DNA of 64,000 nucleotides from Pararge aegeria (lineage: Eukaryota > Arthropoda > Insecta > Lepidoptera > Nymphalidae). The DNA lies in assembly GCF_905163445.1 (NCBI RefSeq), contig NC_053200.1:2914001-2978000 (forward strand), read 5' to 3'. A model generated the notes under the pieces. It did not search any database, was not told the origin of the DNA, and was given only the letters and a program-made list of their open reading frames with translations. The position numbers and the translations under genes are program-made. Shown here in pieces: positions 9,541-20,465 of the stretch (position 1 is the stretch's first letter; every line of letters begins with the position of its first letter).

Positions 9541-10110
9541 CAGTCACGGAATGAAAAGATTCGTCGATTTTCAAATTGATTCGTTCGACGTATCACTAGC
9601 GCATATTACTGTTTTAAACTATGTTACAGAATAGACTCGAGTTAGAGAAAATAATGTTTGACTGTTATGTGTAAAGTTCAAAATTGTTGAGATCAAAGTC
9701 GTGTTTGATAATCTACAACCTTCTGGTTGGTTTACCCTGTCATTATTTCCGTTAAAACTATTGTCAATCGGAAGTATGTACAAATGCAAGCGAAAACCAA
9801 CATTAAGGTGACGGACCTATTCATATCGTGACGTACATTTAAATCATTCTCAATACCACCGATTCGGAAGGCAGATTCCACCGAGAAGAGCCGGCAAGAA
9901 ACGCAGCGGATTGCTCTTAATCACACTTCCATTGTCTGTAATCACACAATGAAAGTGTGATTAAGGAAATAATAATGGCAGGTTGATAAACTACAACCTT
10001 CTTGTTGGTTCAACCTGCCACTATAATTTCCGTTAAATCTACTGACAATCGGCAGTACTAGTGCAAGCGAAACCCAACACTAAGGTCCGTACCTTTTCAT
10101 TCCGTGACTG
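9541..10110. mobile_element. Tc1/mariner-like MITE with internal duplication (570 bp)
   Basis: Perfect inverted ends CAGTCACGGAATGAAAAG at 9541-9558 and CTTTTCATTCCGTGACTG at 10093-10110, flanked by TA on both sides; pairing extends to TGTA/TACA. Two direct copies of a roughly 140-bp block lie at about 9697-9842 and 9982-10120 (shared: CTACAACCTTCT, TTTCCGTTAAA, GTACATTTAAAT). The second carries the right end, and a LINE tail G fragment (9860-9935, minus) sits between them. Confidence 0.75.
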
Positions 10111-11230
10111 TACATTTAAATTTTCAATCTCGCTTCTGAAATAACAGGCTATGATTAAAAAAAATAACAAGATTGTAATTCTGTCTCCATCATCCGTCCC
10201 AGACTCAGGTCTTCAACTGTCTTGTTGGTCGATGTGGTTAGAATGTTCAACTACGGATCGCAAGGGCCTTCTTCGATTTTCTGGTCGGGCAAATAATTGT
10301 TACTACCAGCATCAGAACTGCGTGATGGGTTTATTCTCTAAATCCATTTCTCCATATTTGAAGTGAGTGTTTATAACAGTTTTTAATGATAAAAACAATT
10401 GATATTGGCAAATAAACAATGATAATAGTTTTATCGTTAAATCAAGGCCACTTCAAAGTTACACCGCCCACTCGACAACATCATGTCAATGACCGAACTG
10501 GTAAATAAAAATTTTGAAATGATTGAAGAAAGTATGTGCATTTTTTATATTAAAAACCGAAATTAGCAACTTCTTCTTAACCCGTCCTTAAATGTAAGAT
10601 CGAATAATGAAGTTGCATTCCTCGAAAATTCCTTATAGAGATATAAGCTTGATATCTGAATAACCATCCTGGTTCATTTCAAAAGTCATAATTTACTTAG
10701 TTTTTTTTTTTTAATTTCATCTCCAACTCAACATACTCCATGGCAATAATCAAGGTGATTGGTTGGTTAGTTAGTTCGTGAAGGACAGATAAACAAACAC
10801 TTTCGCATTCTTGTCAAGATTTTTGTTACCTCAGATCTACGTCATTTATTTATCAACCGATTTGAAAATATGTTTTCGCAACACTGGCGAGAGGTACCGG
10901 TGGTTACCACGAGGCTACGATGTACAGCAATATTATGTAAAATATGATCAAGTGCATTTTTATTATTCTGAACCGTGAAAAAAAACGTCAACGTAAAAAC
11001 GTCTGACGTAAGCGTTACTTCCGCCAGAAAAAAAATCTGAGTTACTCCCTAGTCGCGCCTAAAGAAGTTATACTTCAAAAATACAACTAAAAACAAAGAC
11101 AAAAGTATATAGTGCAAAGGATGCCTTATCACTTAAAATGATCTTTTAAAAGCAACTTAAGCGTTAGAAGCTATCGATAAAACTAACACTGAATAGTGCA
11201 CAAAGTAAAGATATTTATAATATCAAATTG

Positions 11231-11420
11231 AAAATTAATTTATTTCAAGGAGGCCCAGTTTATAAGCACTTTTGAAACGCCAAGTCAGTCTGTTTGTAGT
11301 GACTACCACCGGTTCGGAAGGCAGATTCCACTGAGAAGAGCCGACAAGAAACTCAGCAGATTGCTCTTTTTCATCATCATTTTACAGTTTACAATGAAAA
11401 AAAATATATATAATCAATTT
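11231..11420 (-). mobile_element. LINE tail G
   Basis: TAAGCACTTTTGAAACGCCA, CACCGGTTCGGAAGGCAGAT and GCAAGAAACTCAGCA-like text, the reverse complement of the plus-strand copy at 16790. Downstream AT-rich sequence to about 11600 may belong to it. Confidence 0.65.
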
Positions 11421-11599
11421 ATAGATATAAAGCAAACCTACATAAATAAGTATACATACGAAATTAAAATAATAAATAACAAAAATATTTAATACCTATA
11501 AATATTAAAATACATATACGAGTATAATATAAATGTTGTAGAAATTATATATATCTTGGTTAGTAGTAGCGCATTACACTTATTACTTGTTATTTATTA

Positions 11600-12780
11600 T
11601 CGATGTTTTCTTTCCATTTGAGGAGCGGAACCCAAAAAATCGGTAAAGAAACGACGAAAAGAAATCGGTGTACACACATAAAAAATAAGAACCACCAAAT
11701 GAAGAGCCTGTGGCCAGATACATTAAGTACAACGATTTGTTCAGTTGACATTACATAAACTTTGAAAATAGCCCATAAACCGCCTGACCTTTCAGCCAGC
11801 ACTGATTATAATCACCAGAGTACACACTACAGTCTGCAGACTCGATGACGGCAGATAAGATTACATATTAGTATTCCGGACGAGAAATGGAAATGTTTCT
11901 GCTTGTGCCAAATGCGCCGGAAGCGCGAGAGAAAGGCAGGATTCTGTGATTCATCCTAAATAAGTGAGGCGAGGTCGCAACAAGATCCGATGCGATATAT
12001 GCCTAAAGCAACGCCCAGTGCATTCCGAGCCACTTGGCTAATAACGCATTCCGTATGCAAAATATATGAATTTATTTATCGGTAGGCGCAAAGGTGCTTT
12101 TTTCGCCAGGAAGCTGCGTTTTTTTTTTTAAAGACTCCAAAGAGAATGGTCATTTCTACACATTATCACTCTCATCGTTAAATTCTCGTGTAAGGCCTAA
12201 ATTCTTTGTCAGGCCAAATGGAATATCACCTGCTTTAACAGTGAGAAAACCAGCATGCCCGAAAGTTCTCTATAAGGTTTTCAAAGATGTGTGAAGTCCT
12301 ACCAATCCACACTCATATGATAGATGGCTAAATAGCCTTCTCATTCTAAAAGGAAACCCGTATCATGCTATGAAACTTTATACAATCAGAAAAACTTATA
12401 CATTTAATTAGTGGGAAGCCCAGTCTCCTGCGGTCGCGGTAGTTTAAACTGTGTTTTAGGAGGCAGTGTCTTTTCTATATGTATGGTCTTAATAACAAAC
12501 GTTAAGACAAATTAACAGAGGCAAAACTATATAAAGAGAAAAAATAATTTTTTGAGGTGTTTGCGTACACTTAATTAGAGTGTGGGCGTGCGCGTGTTTG
12601 TGTATGTATGTTTGTGTGTGTGTGTGTTTGTGAATGATGATGATGATTCAAAATATAGGACCCACATTATATGAGATAGTTTTTAAAATGTTATGTGCCT
12701 CTAAAAGCAAATTAGCTCACAATTATTATTTGTATGTGGTAAATCATTTTCGAATACATATATTTGAATGTTGTATTTTA
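11600..12780. other. ORP9 intron 2, no gene seen
   Basis: AT-rich unique-looking DNA with a short (TG)n run near 12610-12630. No exon, RNA gene or clear repeat was recognised. Confidence 0.5.
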
Positions 12781-12784
12781 ATTG

Positions 12785-12997
12785 AAGCAATTTAAATATC
12801 ACTTGCTGTAACGGTAAAGGAAAACGTAGTGAGAACACCTGCATGCCTGAGAGTTCTCCATTATGTTCTCACCGGTGTGTGACGTCCACCAATCCGCACT
12901 GGCCCAGCGTGGTGGACTACGGCCTTAAACCCTTATCATTCTGAGAGGAGACTCGCACCCTGTAGTGGGCCGGTAATGGGTTGACATTTATGATGAT
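12785..12997 (+). mobile_element. SINE-B, 5'-truncated
   Basis: AACGGTAAAGGAAAACGTAG, CACCAATCCGCACTGGCCCA, GTAGTGGGCCGGTAATGGGT and a TGATGATG tail. Confidence 0.75.
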
Positions 12998-13052
12998 GCA
13001 AAATATACTGCGAGACTATAGTTGTTATAATGTTATGTTATAGGTATATTGT

Positions 13053-13548
13053 CGGCCGATTGGCGCAGTTGGTAGCGACCCTGCTTTATGAGTCACAGGC
13101 CGTGGCTTCGATTCCCACAACTGGACAATGTTTGTGTGATGAATATGAATGTTGTTCAGTGTCTGGGTGTTTATGTGTATATTATAAGTATTTATGTATA
13201 TCTATATATATATATATATATATAAAAGAGAAAATGTGTCCGAAACGGCTGGACCGATTTCAACGAAACGTTCAGGGAATCTCCGGATTGACCTGGCGAG
13301 TAATCCTGTAAAGTTTTGTGACGATCGGAGCACTCCTATTTTCGAACTCTCAAACTGTCAAATACAGCTTATTGTTTAAATAAAATGAAGCAAAATCTAG
13401 CCCTGGCGAAGCGGACTGATTTATATTTTTATGGGTACTAGCGTGATTTAAATCAGTCATCTTGGTACCCATAACACAAGATAGGTACTCTTACTTTGGG
13501 ACCAGGAGGCGATGTGTGTATTGTCGTAGTATATTTATTAATTTATTT
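13053..13548 (+). mobile_element. SINE-A split by the Helitron at 13201
   Basis: CGGCCGATTGGCGCAGTTGG, GGCTTCGATTCCCACAAC and GTGTATATTATAAGTATTTA before the Helitron; CAGTCATCTTGGTACCCATA to GATGTGTGTATTGTCGTAGT after it. Confidence 0.75.
13201..13441 (+). mobile_element. Non-autonomous Helitron inserted in a SINE-A copy
   Basis: Starts TCTATATATA...TATAAAAGAG and shares internal text with the element at 1123 (CGAAACGGCTGGACCGATTT, GAATCTCCGGATTGACCTGG). It ends at a CTAG (13438-13441). SINE-A sequence precedes it (13053-13200) and resumes near 13450, with some bases lost or changed at the right junction. Confidence 0.65.
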
Positions 13549-13810
13549 TTCTATATGATATTCCGATGAACGAAGTAAATTGGTCGTGACTCGGTCCACG
13601 AAGAAACCTTTCCCAAATCCCTTCGAGTATTAAATTGTAAGGGTTTACAATGACGCACGGCATGTAGCGGCTTATTTGAATGCAACTGTATTAGCTTAAG
13701 AATATGAGGTTAGAGTTATTCATTTTCTAATAACAAAATATATATATTTAAAAAAAAATTAAAAACCCGACTGCGTCAATTTATGTTATCTTTATTAAAT
13801 ACATTAAATA

Positions 13811-14069
13811 AATAAATAAATATACTACGACAATAGACACATCGCCATCTAGCCCCAAAGTAAGCGCAGCATGTGTTATGGGTACTGTGATAGCTGATGA
13901 ATATTTTTTTATGAATATAATTCATAAATACTTATAATATACAGATAAACACCCAGACACTGAAAAACATTCATGTTCATCACACAAGCATTTTCCAGTT
14001 GTGGGAATCGAACTCACGACCTTAGACTCAGATAGCAGGGTCGCTGCCCACTGCGCCCCTTGGCCGTCA
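13811..14069 (-). mobile_element. SINE-A, full length
   Basis: CACATCGCCATCTAGCCCCA, TTTCCAGTTGTGGGAATCGA (B box) and GCCCACTGCGCCCCTTGGCC (A box region). Confidence 0.82.
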
Positions 14070-14246
14070 AAACACGACATTGAAGAACTGCTAGATGCTA
14101 GAGAAGCTGAAGAAGGCTTTGGCCTTACCTCGCTTCGCTAAGAAACCGATTAGGTTCTATGGGTTTCAAATACCTGCCATACCTATTGGATATAACCGTT
14201 ACTTAGGCGTTACTTTGCCGAAATCCATAATATATTATGAAAATTA

Positions 14247-14530
14247 AGCTTAATTTGCAATACTCCGCGAAAAGCATGAGAATCTGTATGGTGTAATTTA
14301 TACTTTCTTCAATCTTTATACTCCACAGCAAATCAATATAATTAACGTGTCCACCTGCTTAAGCACGGGAACATGGAATAGGAGAAGTTTACCCCCGTTT
14401 ATTATTACACATATATTATTTGAATATTATTTCCACTTGTGCGCCAATGCTCTGAGAGTTGATAAAGCTGTGGGAGGAGATACATTTGTAACCTTTCCTT
14501 TGATTGTCACCTGCCCATGCTAGCCGTGCC
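14247..14530 (+). repeat. Direct repeat flanking ORP9 exon 2, copy 1
   Basis: From AGCTTAATTTGCAATACTCC to CATGCTAGCCGTGCC it matches copy 2 at 15223. The first 160 bp are essentially identical at an offset of 976 bp, and the remainder has diverged slightly. The same family supplies pieces at 35-150 and 61947-62276 and the palindromic piece at 22240-22345. Confidence 0.85.
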
Positions 14531-14540
14531 CTGGCCGGTA

Positions 14541-14718
14541 TTCATAGTGCATAGAGGGTATGGACAGGGTATTCAGATGATAATATGAAGAAAATCTTCA
14601 GTACGAGTTTTAAATACTTACGGGTGGGCTTTCAATAACACTTACAAAGCCTATCCTTAAGTTTTTTTGCGATTTTCTTCATTTTATATCATCTACATAC
14701 CCTCTATGCACGCCACTG
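14541..14718. mobile_element. hAT-type MITE copy 43 bp from ORP9 exon 2
   Basis: Right end CATACCCTCTATGCACGCCACTG (14696-14718; key part CGCCACTG). The left end, TTCATAGTGCATAGAGGGTA, is decayed. Internal text matches the left half of the composite at 6611. It lies in the intron just downstream of the exon 2 donor (minus strand). Confidence 0.7.
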
Positions 14719-14761
14719 ATGGTGATCCCTAGAATTCTTGTCACGGATATGTATATCTCAC

Positions 14762-14890
14762 CTGAAAGTGGAAAGTCTTGTGGTCGACGGTGATGGTGAA
14801 CGTGGAATCGTCCTCATCGTCGATGCCGATCACTGCAGCTCGAAGACGGACGCAGCCCCTTCTCACGCCACGCGTCATTTTCTCTTTGGA
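14762..14890 (-). CDS. OSBPL9: ORP9-type protein, coding exon 2 (PH domain middle)
   Basis: Forty-three codons on the minus strand, bounded by a CAG acceptor (CTG at 14891-14893 on the plus strand) and a GTGAGA donor at 14761-14756, both phase 0. The peptide runs SKEKMTRGVRRGCVRLRAAV, then IGIDDEDDSTFTITVDHKTF and HFQ. This is the core of the ORP9 PH domain, and the basic GCVRLR stretch and the IDDEDDSTFTI strand are diagnostic of the family. The exon is GC-rich relative to its surroundings. A hAT-type MITE copy ends 43 bp from the donor (14541-14718), and near-identical repeat copies at 14247 and 15223 flank the exon. The exon joins exon 1 (ending LLSYYT) without frame change. Confidence 0.92.
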
Positions 14891-15222
14891 CTGGAAGGAA
14901 AACATGAAACATTTTAACTCGCTTTTTCATTGAATTGCATATTAGCGTTACAAAATGTCATTCTATCACGCCGAAACTACTGAATGAATTCAAATGAAAC
15001 ACTACGTAATCTGAGCTTATACTACGGTGTAGGACGTAGGATACTTTTTATCCTGGAATTCGGGAGATCCTTCCAGCAGGGCTAGAACGGGTGGGAGATA
15101 AACATGATGTACCCAAATTATATCCCCTGACAGGAATATAATAAACGTGGCCACCTGCTAAATCACTGGTACCTACAATAGGAGAAGTTTACCCCCGTTT
15201 ATTTTATTAGCTAGCGTTTATT

Positions 15223-15512
15223 AGCTTAATTTGCAATACTCCGCGAAAAGCATGAGAATCTGTATGGTGTAATTTATACTTTCTTCAATCTTTATACTCC
15301 ACAGCAAATCAATATAATTAACGTGTCCACCTGCTTAAGCACGGGAACATGGAATAGGAGAAGTTTACCCCCGTTTATTATTACGCATATATTATTCGGA
15401 TATTATTTCCACTTATGCTCCAGTGCTCTGAGAGTTGATAAAGCTGTGGGAGAAGATAAATTTATATCCTTTCCCCGGGGATATAATTGTCTCCCGCCCA
15501 TGTCTAGCCGTG
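15223..15512 (+). repeat. Direct repeat flanking ORP9 exon 2, copy 2
   Basis: Same text as copy 1, ending CCGCCCATGTCTAGCCGTGC. A truncated relative directly precedes it (15070-15210: CAGCAGGGCTAGAACGGGTG, ATAGGAGAAGTTTACCCCCG). Confidence 0.85.
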
Positions 15513-15606
15513 CTGGGGGTGAAAGTGTTTAACGATTTTACACCACCACTCCGTCAAATGTAAACCGATTCAAATAATTATTGCACTGGATTGGGTTGTA
15601 TTATCA

Positions 15607-15730
15607 GTTCCATCATCATCATCATTTACCCAATTACGGCCCACTACAGGGCATGTGTCTCCTCCCACAATGAGAAGGGTTTAGGTCGTGTCTACCACGC
15701 TGGTCCGTTGCGTATTCTTGGACACTCTTA
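15607..15730 (-). mobile_element. SINE-B 3' fragment, then LINE tail C fragment
   Basis: ACCCAATTACGGCCCACTAC and CTCCCACAATGAGAAGGGTT. A plus-strand LINE tail C end follows at about 15825-15920 (CATCAAAAGTGCCACCTATG, (TTTGAC)n). Confidence 0.65.
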
Positions 15731-15982
15731 GTTTACTATAGCCTAATTTTTGAGTAAATGTTTCTTAGTGTCTTATTTTTTAACTTGGGTTCGGCAGTGA
15801 GATTTTTTTGACAAGAAATCCTATACATCATCTCACTACCGTGTAATTCTTATGTACGCATCAAAAGTGCCACCTATGGGCCTACTTGAATAAAGATATT
15901 TTTGACTTTGACTTTGACTTATACCGACACTGTTGTTACGACTAGGTATCGTGGTCAAACAAAAACAAACTTTTCATTCTTA

Positions 15983-16250
15983 CCTTTTCTCACGTCATGT
16001 GGGGTCGGCATAACATTTCATCTGTTGAATAACGGGCACCATAATGATTTGAGCATGGAATGTTATTGCTTAAAACCTAAAGCTATTTTCCGATTAAGAA
16101 AGATTATAAAAGAGAGAGAGAGTAATAGCAGTTACCTACTTAATTTTTGCAGACGTCATACAGACACGTGTTCCTATGGACACAAACGCACAGGTACGCG
16201 AGATAAGAATTTCCATCGTCAGTCTAAACAAGCATCCCACTTCTGATCAC
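15983..16250 (+). repeat. Left arm of a long inverted repeat (partner 17337-17592)
   Basis: TTTCTCACGTCATGTGGGGT, CATGGAATGTTATTGCTTAA, AAAGATTATAAAAGAGAGAG, TTTGCAGACGTCATACAGAC and AAACAAGCATCCCA all recur in reverse complement in the partner arm with scattered differences. The text recalls a retroelement fragment, but no open frame is conserved. Confidence 0.8.
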
Positions 16251-16789
16251 AAACCTCCGGACCGACGTGAAGATGCTGTTGATAAATTATCATGTCAGCG
16301 GAGTTTATTTAAAGACTAAAAGGTAAAGAGACCTTAGTGCAATTTTACACTGAATGATATAGGAGGGCACGACGATCGGGCGGCTATCGACCTTTAGGTA
16401 ATAGTATTCAGTTTTATTATAATTACAAATGAAATGTCGCGCATGAACAGCGGCTGTTTCAATAAAGTGTACTTAAGAATAATGTTTGGCTTGGCACCTT
16501 TTTGATATATAAAAAGATACTATACTACTATAAATTAGTGACATCTGCATATCGTCTGCGAAAGGTGCAGAAGTCATTTGTGGGGACTTTTATAATATGA
16601 TTCCTAAGGTAATTTTGGACCTACCAATGCATAAGTTTAAAGAATGTGTTAAAACACATTTATTACAGTGAGGTTATTATACAATTGATGAATTTCATAA
16701 TGACAAGGTTGCTTGGAAGCATCCGGCTCCGCTTTCATCTCTCACAAGATAGAAAAATGAATTTTGAAATGTAAAATGTAAATTGTTAA

Positions 16790-16935
16790 TGTTGGAAAAG
16801 AGCAACTGCTGAGTTTCTTGCCGGCTTCTTCTCGGTAGAATCTGCCTTCCGAACCGGTGGTAGAGTCACTACACACAGACAGACTTGACGTTTCAAAAGT
16901 GCTTATTTTAGGCCTACTTAAAATAAATAAATTTA
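16790..16935 (+). mobile_element. LINE tail G
   Basis: GAGCAACTGCTGAGTTTCTT, CTGCCTTCCGAACCGGTGGT, TTGACGTTTCAAAAGTGCTT and an AAATAAATAAAT tail. Shorter minus copies are near 8510-8573, 9860-9935, 23380-23470, 37285-37345 and 55440-55560. Confidence 0.7.
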
Positions 16936-17074
16936 GAATTTTTTTGAATTTTATAACTGACGACTCGTAGAATCACCAGGGAGTTCAGAGTTTGAGTCTT
17001 GGTACAGCGGTTTAGAAAGGTTTTAGTTAAAATCAGCTGACATGACAAATTATCAGGCTTGTGACCTGAAGTTT

Positions 17075-17305
17075 GTTTTTATTCCACTACAAGTTAGCCC
17101 TTAAGTGCAATCTCACCTGGTGGTAAGTGATGATGCAGTCTAAGATGTTAGCGGGCTAACCTGTTACGGAGTATGGTAGTCATACCCCTAATCGGTATCT
17201 ACGCGACATCGCAGCGGAACACTAAATCGTTAAGCGGCACGCCTTTGTCGGGAGGGTGATAACTAGCGTCGGCCAAAGCTTCCCACCAGGCCAGACCAGA
17301 GAAAA
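17075..17305 (-). mobile_element. SINE-D copy
   Basis: CTACAAGTTAGCCCTTAAGT, GTGATGATGCAGTCTAAGAT, CATACCCCTAATCGGTATCT, TCGGCCAAAGCTTCCCACCA. It is uninterrupted at the position where the MITE sits in the copy at 3338. Confidence 0.8.
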
Positions 17306-17336
17306 TTCAGGGAGAGAAATGGGATGCTTCTAGAGT

Positions 17337-17592
17337 CCGACGATGGAAATAATTGTTATCTTGCGCAACTGTGCGTTTGTGTCCATAGAAACACGTGTCT
17401 GTATAACGTCTGCAAAAATTTAGTAGGTACCTGCTATTCCTCTGTCTCTCTCTCTTTTATAATCTTTCTCAATCGGACAATAGCTTTAGGTTAAGCAAAA
17501 ACTATTCCATGCTCAATTAATTATGGTGCCGTGATTTAGAATACAACAGATGAAATGTTATACCGATCCCACATGACGTGAGATAAGGGCAA
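17337..17592 (-). repeat. Right arm of a long inverted repeat (partner 15983-16250)
   Basis: GGGATGCTTCTAGAGT, GTCTGTATAACGTCTGCAAA, CTCTCTCTCTTTTATAATCT and CCCACATGACGTGAGATAAG, the reverse complement of the left arm. Confidence 0.8.
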
Positions 17593-17618
17593 TAATGGCA
17601 TAATATACAATTAATTTT

Positions 17619-17770
17619 GGCATCGATGGTATGAGAACCGTTGGTAAGTTGGTTAAGCACCTAGGATGCGATTGCCGGAGTGATGCAGGTTGCAATCCTG
17701 CCGGTACCGAAATTTTTAAATGCATATTAAATAACTAAATATAATTTTTCCTTCAAGTGTACGTAAAAGC
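17619..17770 (+). mobile_element. SINE-F
   Basis: GGCATCGATGGTATGAGAAC, GTTGGTTAAGCACCTAGGAT (A box), GCAGGTTGCAATCCTGCCGG (B box) and CCGAAATTTTTAAATGCATA. Confidence 0.65.
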
Positions 17771-18289
17771 ACCTTCAAAACTAAACAAAAATCAACCCGT
17801 ATCTATATGCTATTCAAATCAACTATCAAGCATTATAGAGAAGCGTATTGTATAGTAATAGGCATACATTTCCATTTGCAAAGTTGTCGTTGCTGATGTT
17901 ACATTGTTTCGCGGAACAAAAACGAGCTGGCTCGTTAAAGTGCAATGGAGACCGTCACAGGAGCGTATAACACTGTCTTCTACGAAAGAGCAGGTATGTG
18001 ATCTTTTATTTATATCTAACCTCTTTTTTATTCCAGTACAGGTAAACACTTATCCGAAACCCGTACACTAAAGTAGAGAAAATTTATTTAGATGTGTGGC
18101 ATTCAATTTAGGTGTCCTTAAATTTATTAAACTCGCGCTAACTTCTAAATTAAATGTCCAATTGGAATGATTTAAAAGGTATTTTACTGCTATATAAATA
18201 TCCTTGATGATAAAACTATTTATTTAAATAACAATAAATACTGCGATACTAATGTAAACCACTTTTCTTTACACCGGCGATTTAATAAA

Positions 18290-18600
18290 ATTTTAGAACA
18301 CATAAGCTGTTATAGAGCACGGGTCTCCTTCCACAATGAGAAGGGGTTCAGGCCGTAGTCCATTACGCTGGCCCAGTGCGGATTGGTGGACTCCACACGC
18401 CTTTGAGAACATTATGTAGACCTCTCAGGCATGCAGGTTTACTCACGACGTTTTCTTTCACCATTGAAACAAGTAATATTTTCATTACTAAAAATGAAAA
18501 GTAGAAAAGTTAAAGGTGCGTGCTGGGATTCGAACTCGGCCCCCGAAAGTGAAGTCGAGCTCCTATCCAATGCGCTATCACCACATCCTAACTATGATAG
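18290..18600 (-). mobile_element. SINE-B, nearly full length
   Basis: AGAGCACGGGTCTCCTTCCA, TGGCCCAGTGCGGATTGGTG, GGGATTCGAACTCGGCCCCC (B box) and CAATGCGCTATCACCACA (A box side). Confidence 0.8.
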
Positions 18601-19199
18601 TAAGATATATTTCTTAGCTATTAAATTTGTAGTATATACCTACCTCTTAATTGCCATCTATATTATAGTTTTTCAGCGCACGAGCAATGAATATTATAGG
18701 CAAATTTTGCTACTTTGGGTTACATTATTGTAATTATCTTAAGGATGTCCAATTTTTTTTAAATATAAACGAAACTTAGGTACTTTGTGATAGTTTAGCT
18801 TTCTTTTTGCGAAGAAATGGTTTAAATCGGTCCAATACTTTCCGAGCCTATTAGGTATAAACAAAAAAAAACTTTGGTTTTTATAATATTAGTATAGATA
18901 CAGATTATTCAGTTTCCATGGCAACTGGCATAGGAAAAAAAAGGTGTAATGCATTCTATCTCATTCGCCCCAATTCATTTATGTGTTTCTTTGTCTATTG
19001 TGACGCATTTTCGTTTCATCGAGTTACAAATCACAACGATACTAAAAAAGATTCACTACAGTAAACACAGTTGTCTATCGCATCGAACGTGGCACAGAGT
19101 GCGGGTAACCTTTCAGGCATATTGTGACATAACGCGATGTGCAAGTGCATCGTTGCTTGCGACATTGCACGCTAGCGAGTGAGCGGGTAATTACATTAT

Positions 19200-19262
19200 C
19201 GTGCGCTATTAGCACTTTATTGTTAGTCGTTTACGTCATTTTATTATGATTGATTTCTACCA
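19200..19262 (+). repeat. Local direct repeat, copy 1 (copy 2 at 19714-19774)
   Basis: GTGCGCTATTAGCACTTTAT then TGTTAGTCGTTTACGTCATT, matched 513 bp downstream with few changes. A third partial start (GTGCGCCATTCGCACTT) is at 19836. Confidence 0.75.
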
Positions 19263-19914
19263 CCTTTTCCTTCGTCTATTTATTTATTTGAAGTTATACT
19301 TCGTTTGGCGCGATGGAGAAAAATGATGAGAGTGAATTTTTGCGATGCGCTCGCAAACCGACACCTGAATTCTACATCGTAAAGTTGGTTCGAGGTGGCA
19401 TGAACATCGAAAACTATGTTCAAGTTGTATATTCTGGTATTTTTATATTTAGAACACGTGTTTCGTAACACACACTGTTTCGTCACACTGTTTGTACTAA
19501 CAGTGTGAATAAATAAATATTATTACGTTAATATAACCTTTTTTATTTAAATAATATCTTTTTGATAAATTTTAATATTTATCGTTAATCACTACTACAT
19601 TTTAGTTATTTTTTTTTCCATACGCCAAAGAAGTATAACTTCTAATGCGTGTACATAAGTACACACACTCTTTTTTATTTTTTGTTCGAATACCAGTTAG
19701 CCAAGGAACTATAGTGCGCTATCGGCACTTTGTTGTTAGTCGTTTACGTCATTTTATTATGATTGATTTCTACCAACTTTTTCTACTGCTATTTTTTTAT
19801 TCTTTATTCGAATACAAGTTAGCAAAGGAACTATGGTGCGCCATTCGCACTTATATTTTATTTATTTTATACGACTATCAGTTGACAAACATACGCGGTA
19901 ACATAAGCGGTGAT

Positions 19915-20065
19915 GACCTGGGGGGGGGGGGGGGGGGGATCCCAGCACGCATCTCTAGCTCTCATCATTCTAGTTATTAAAAATATCACTTGCTTCGACG
20001 GTGACGGAAAACATCGTGAGGAAACCTACATGATTGAGACTTCTACATATTGTTCTCAAAAGGAA
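19915..20065 (+). mobile_element. SINE-B fragment with an 18-base G run
   Basis: G run at 19921-19938 where other SINE-B copies have GGGGGCCGAG, then TCCCAGCACGCATCTCTAGC and GACGGTGACGGAAAACATCG. A SINE-D fragment (minus) follows at about 20085-20240. Confidence 0.6.
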
Positions 20066-20465
20066 AAAGTGAAAATTTCACTTCCTGCTGGTAAATGACG
20101 ATGTAGTTTAAGATGGTAACCTGTTAGGGGTAGGGCAGTGATATTAACAACATACCCCTAAGCGGTTTCTACGCAAGATCGTACCTGAACGCTTGGCGGA
20201 ACGTCTTTGTCGGTAGAGTTATAATAACTAGGACAGTCAGAACCTCCAGAATAGATTCGATACAATTCAGGTATTATAAATTTCCAGTGTGAGTGCTTTT
20301 TGTGACGGCTAGTCTGTAAACCTACCGTTCTTATATCTGCCACCGATGTCAACAACCAGTGATAGTCATATAACTACCATACCCTCAACATGACAGCCAG
20401 CTACCATCTTAGATTGCATCACCACTGTCTACTAGGTAAGATAGCAGTCAGGGGCTTACTTTGCA

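Noticed and set aside
15902..16246. 114-codon plus-strand open frame
   Set aside because: It runs from a LINE tail into one arm of an inverted repeat. The other arm does not keep the frame open, so it is not a conserved gene.
18431..18733. 100-codon open frame
   Set aside because: Antisense reading through a SINE-B copy and flanking AT-rich DNA.
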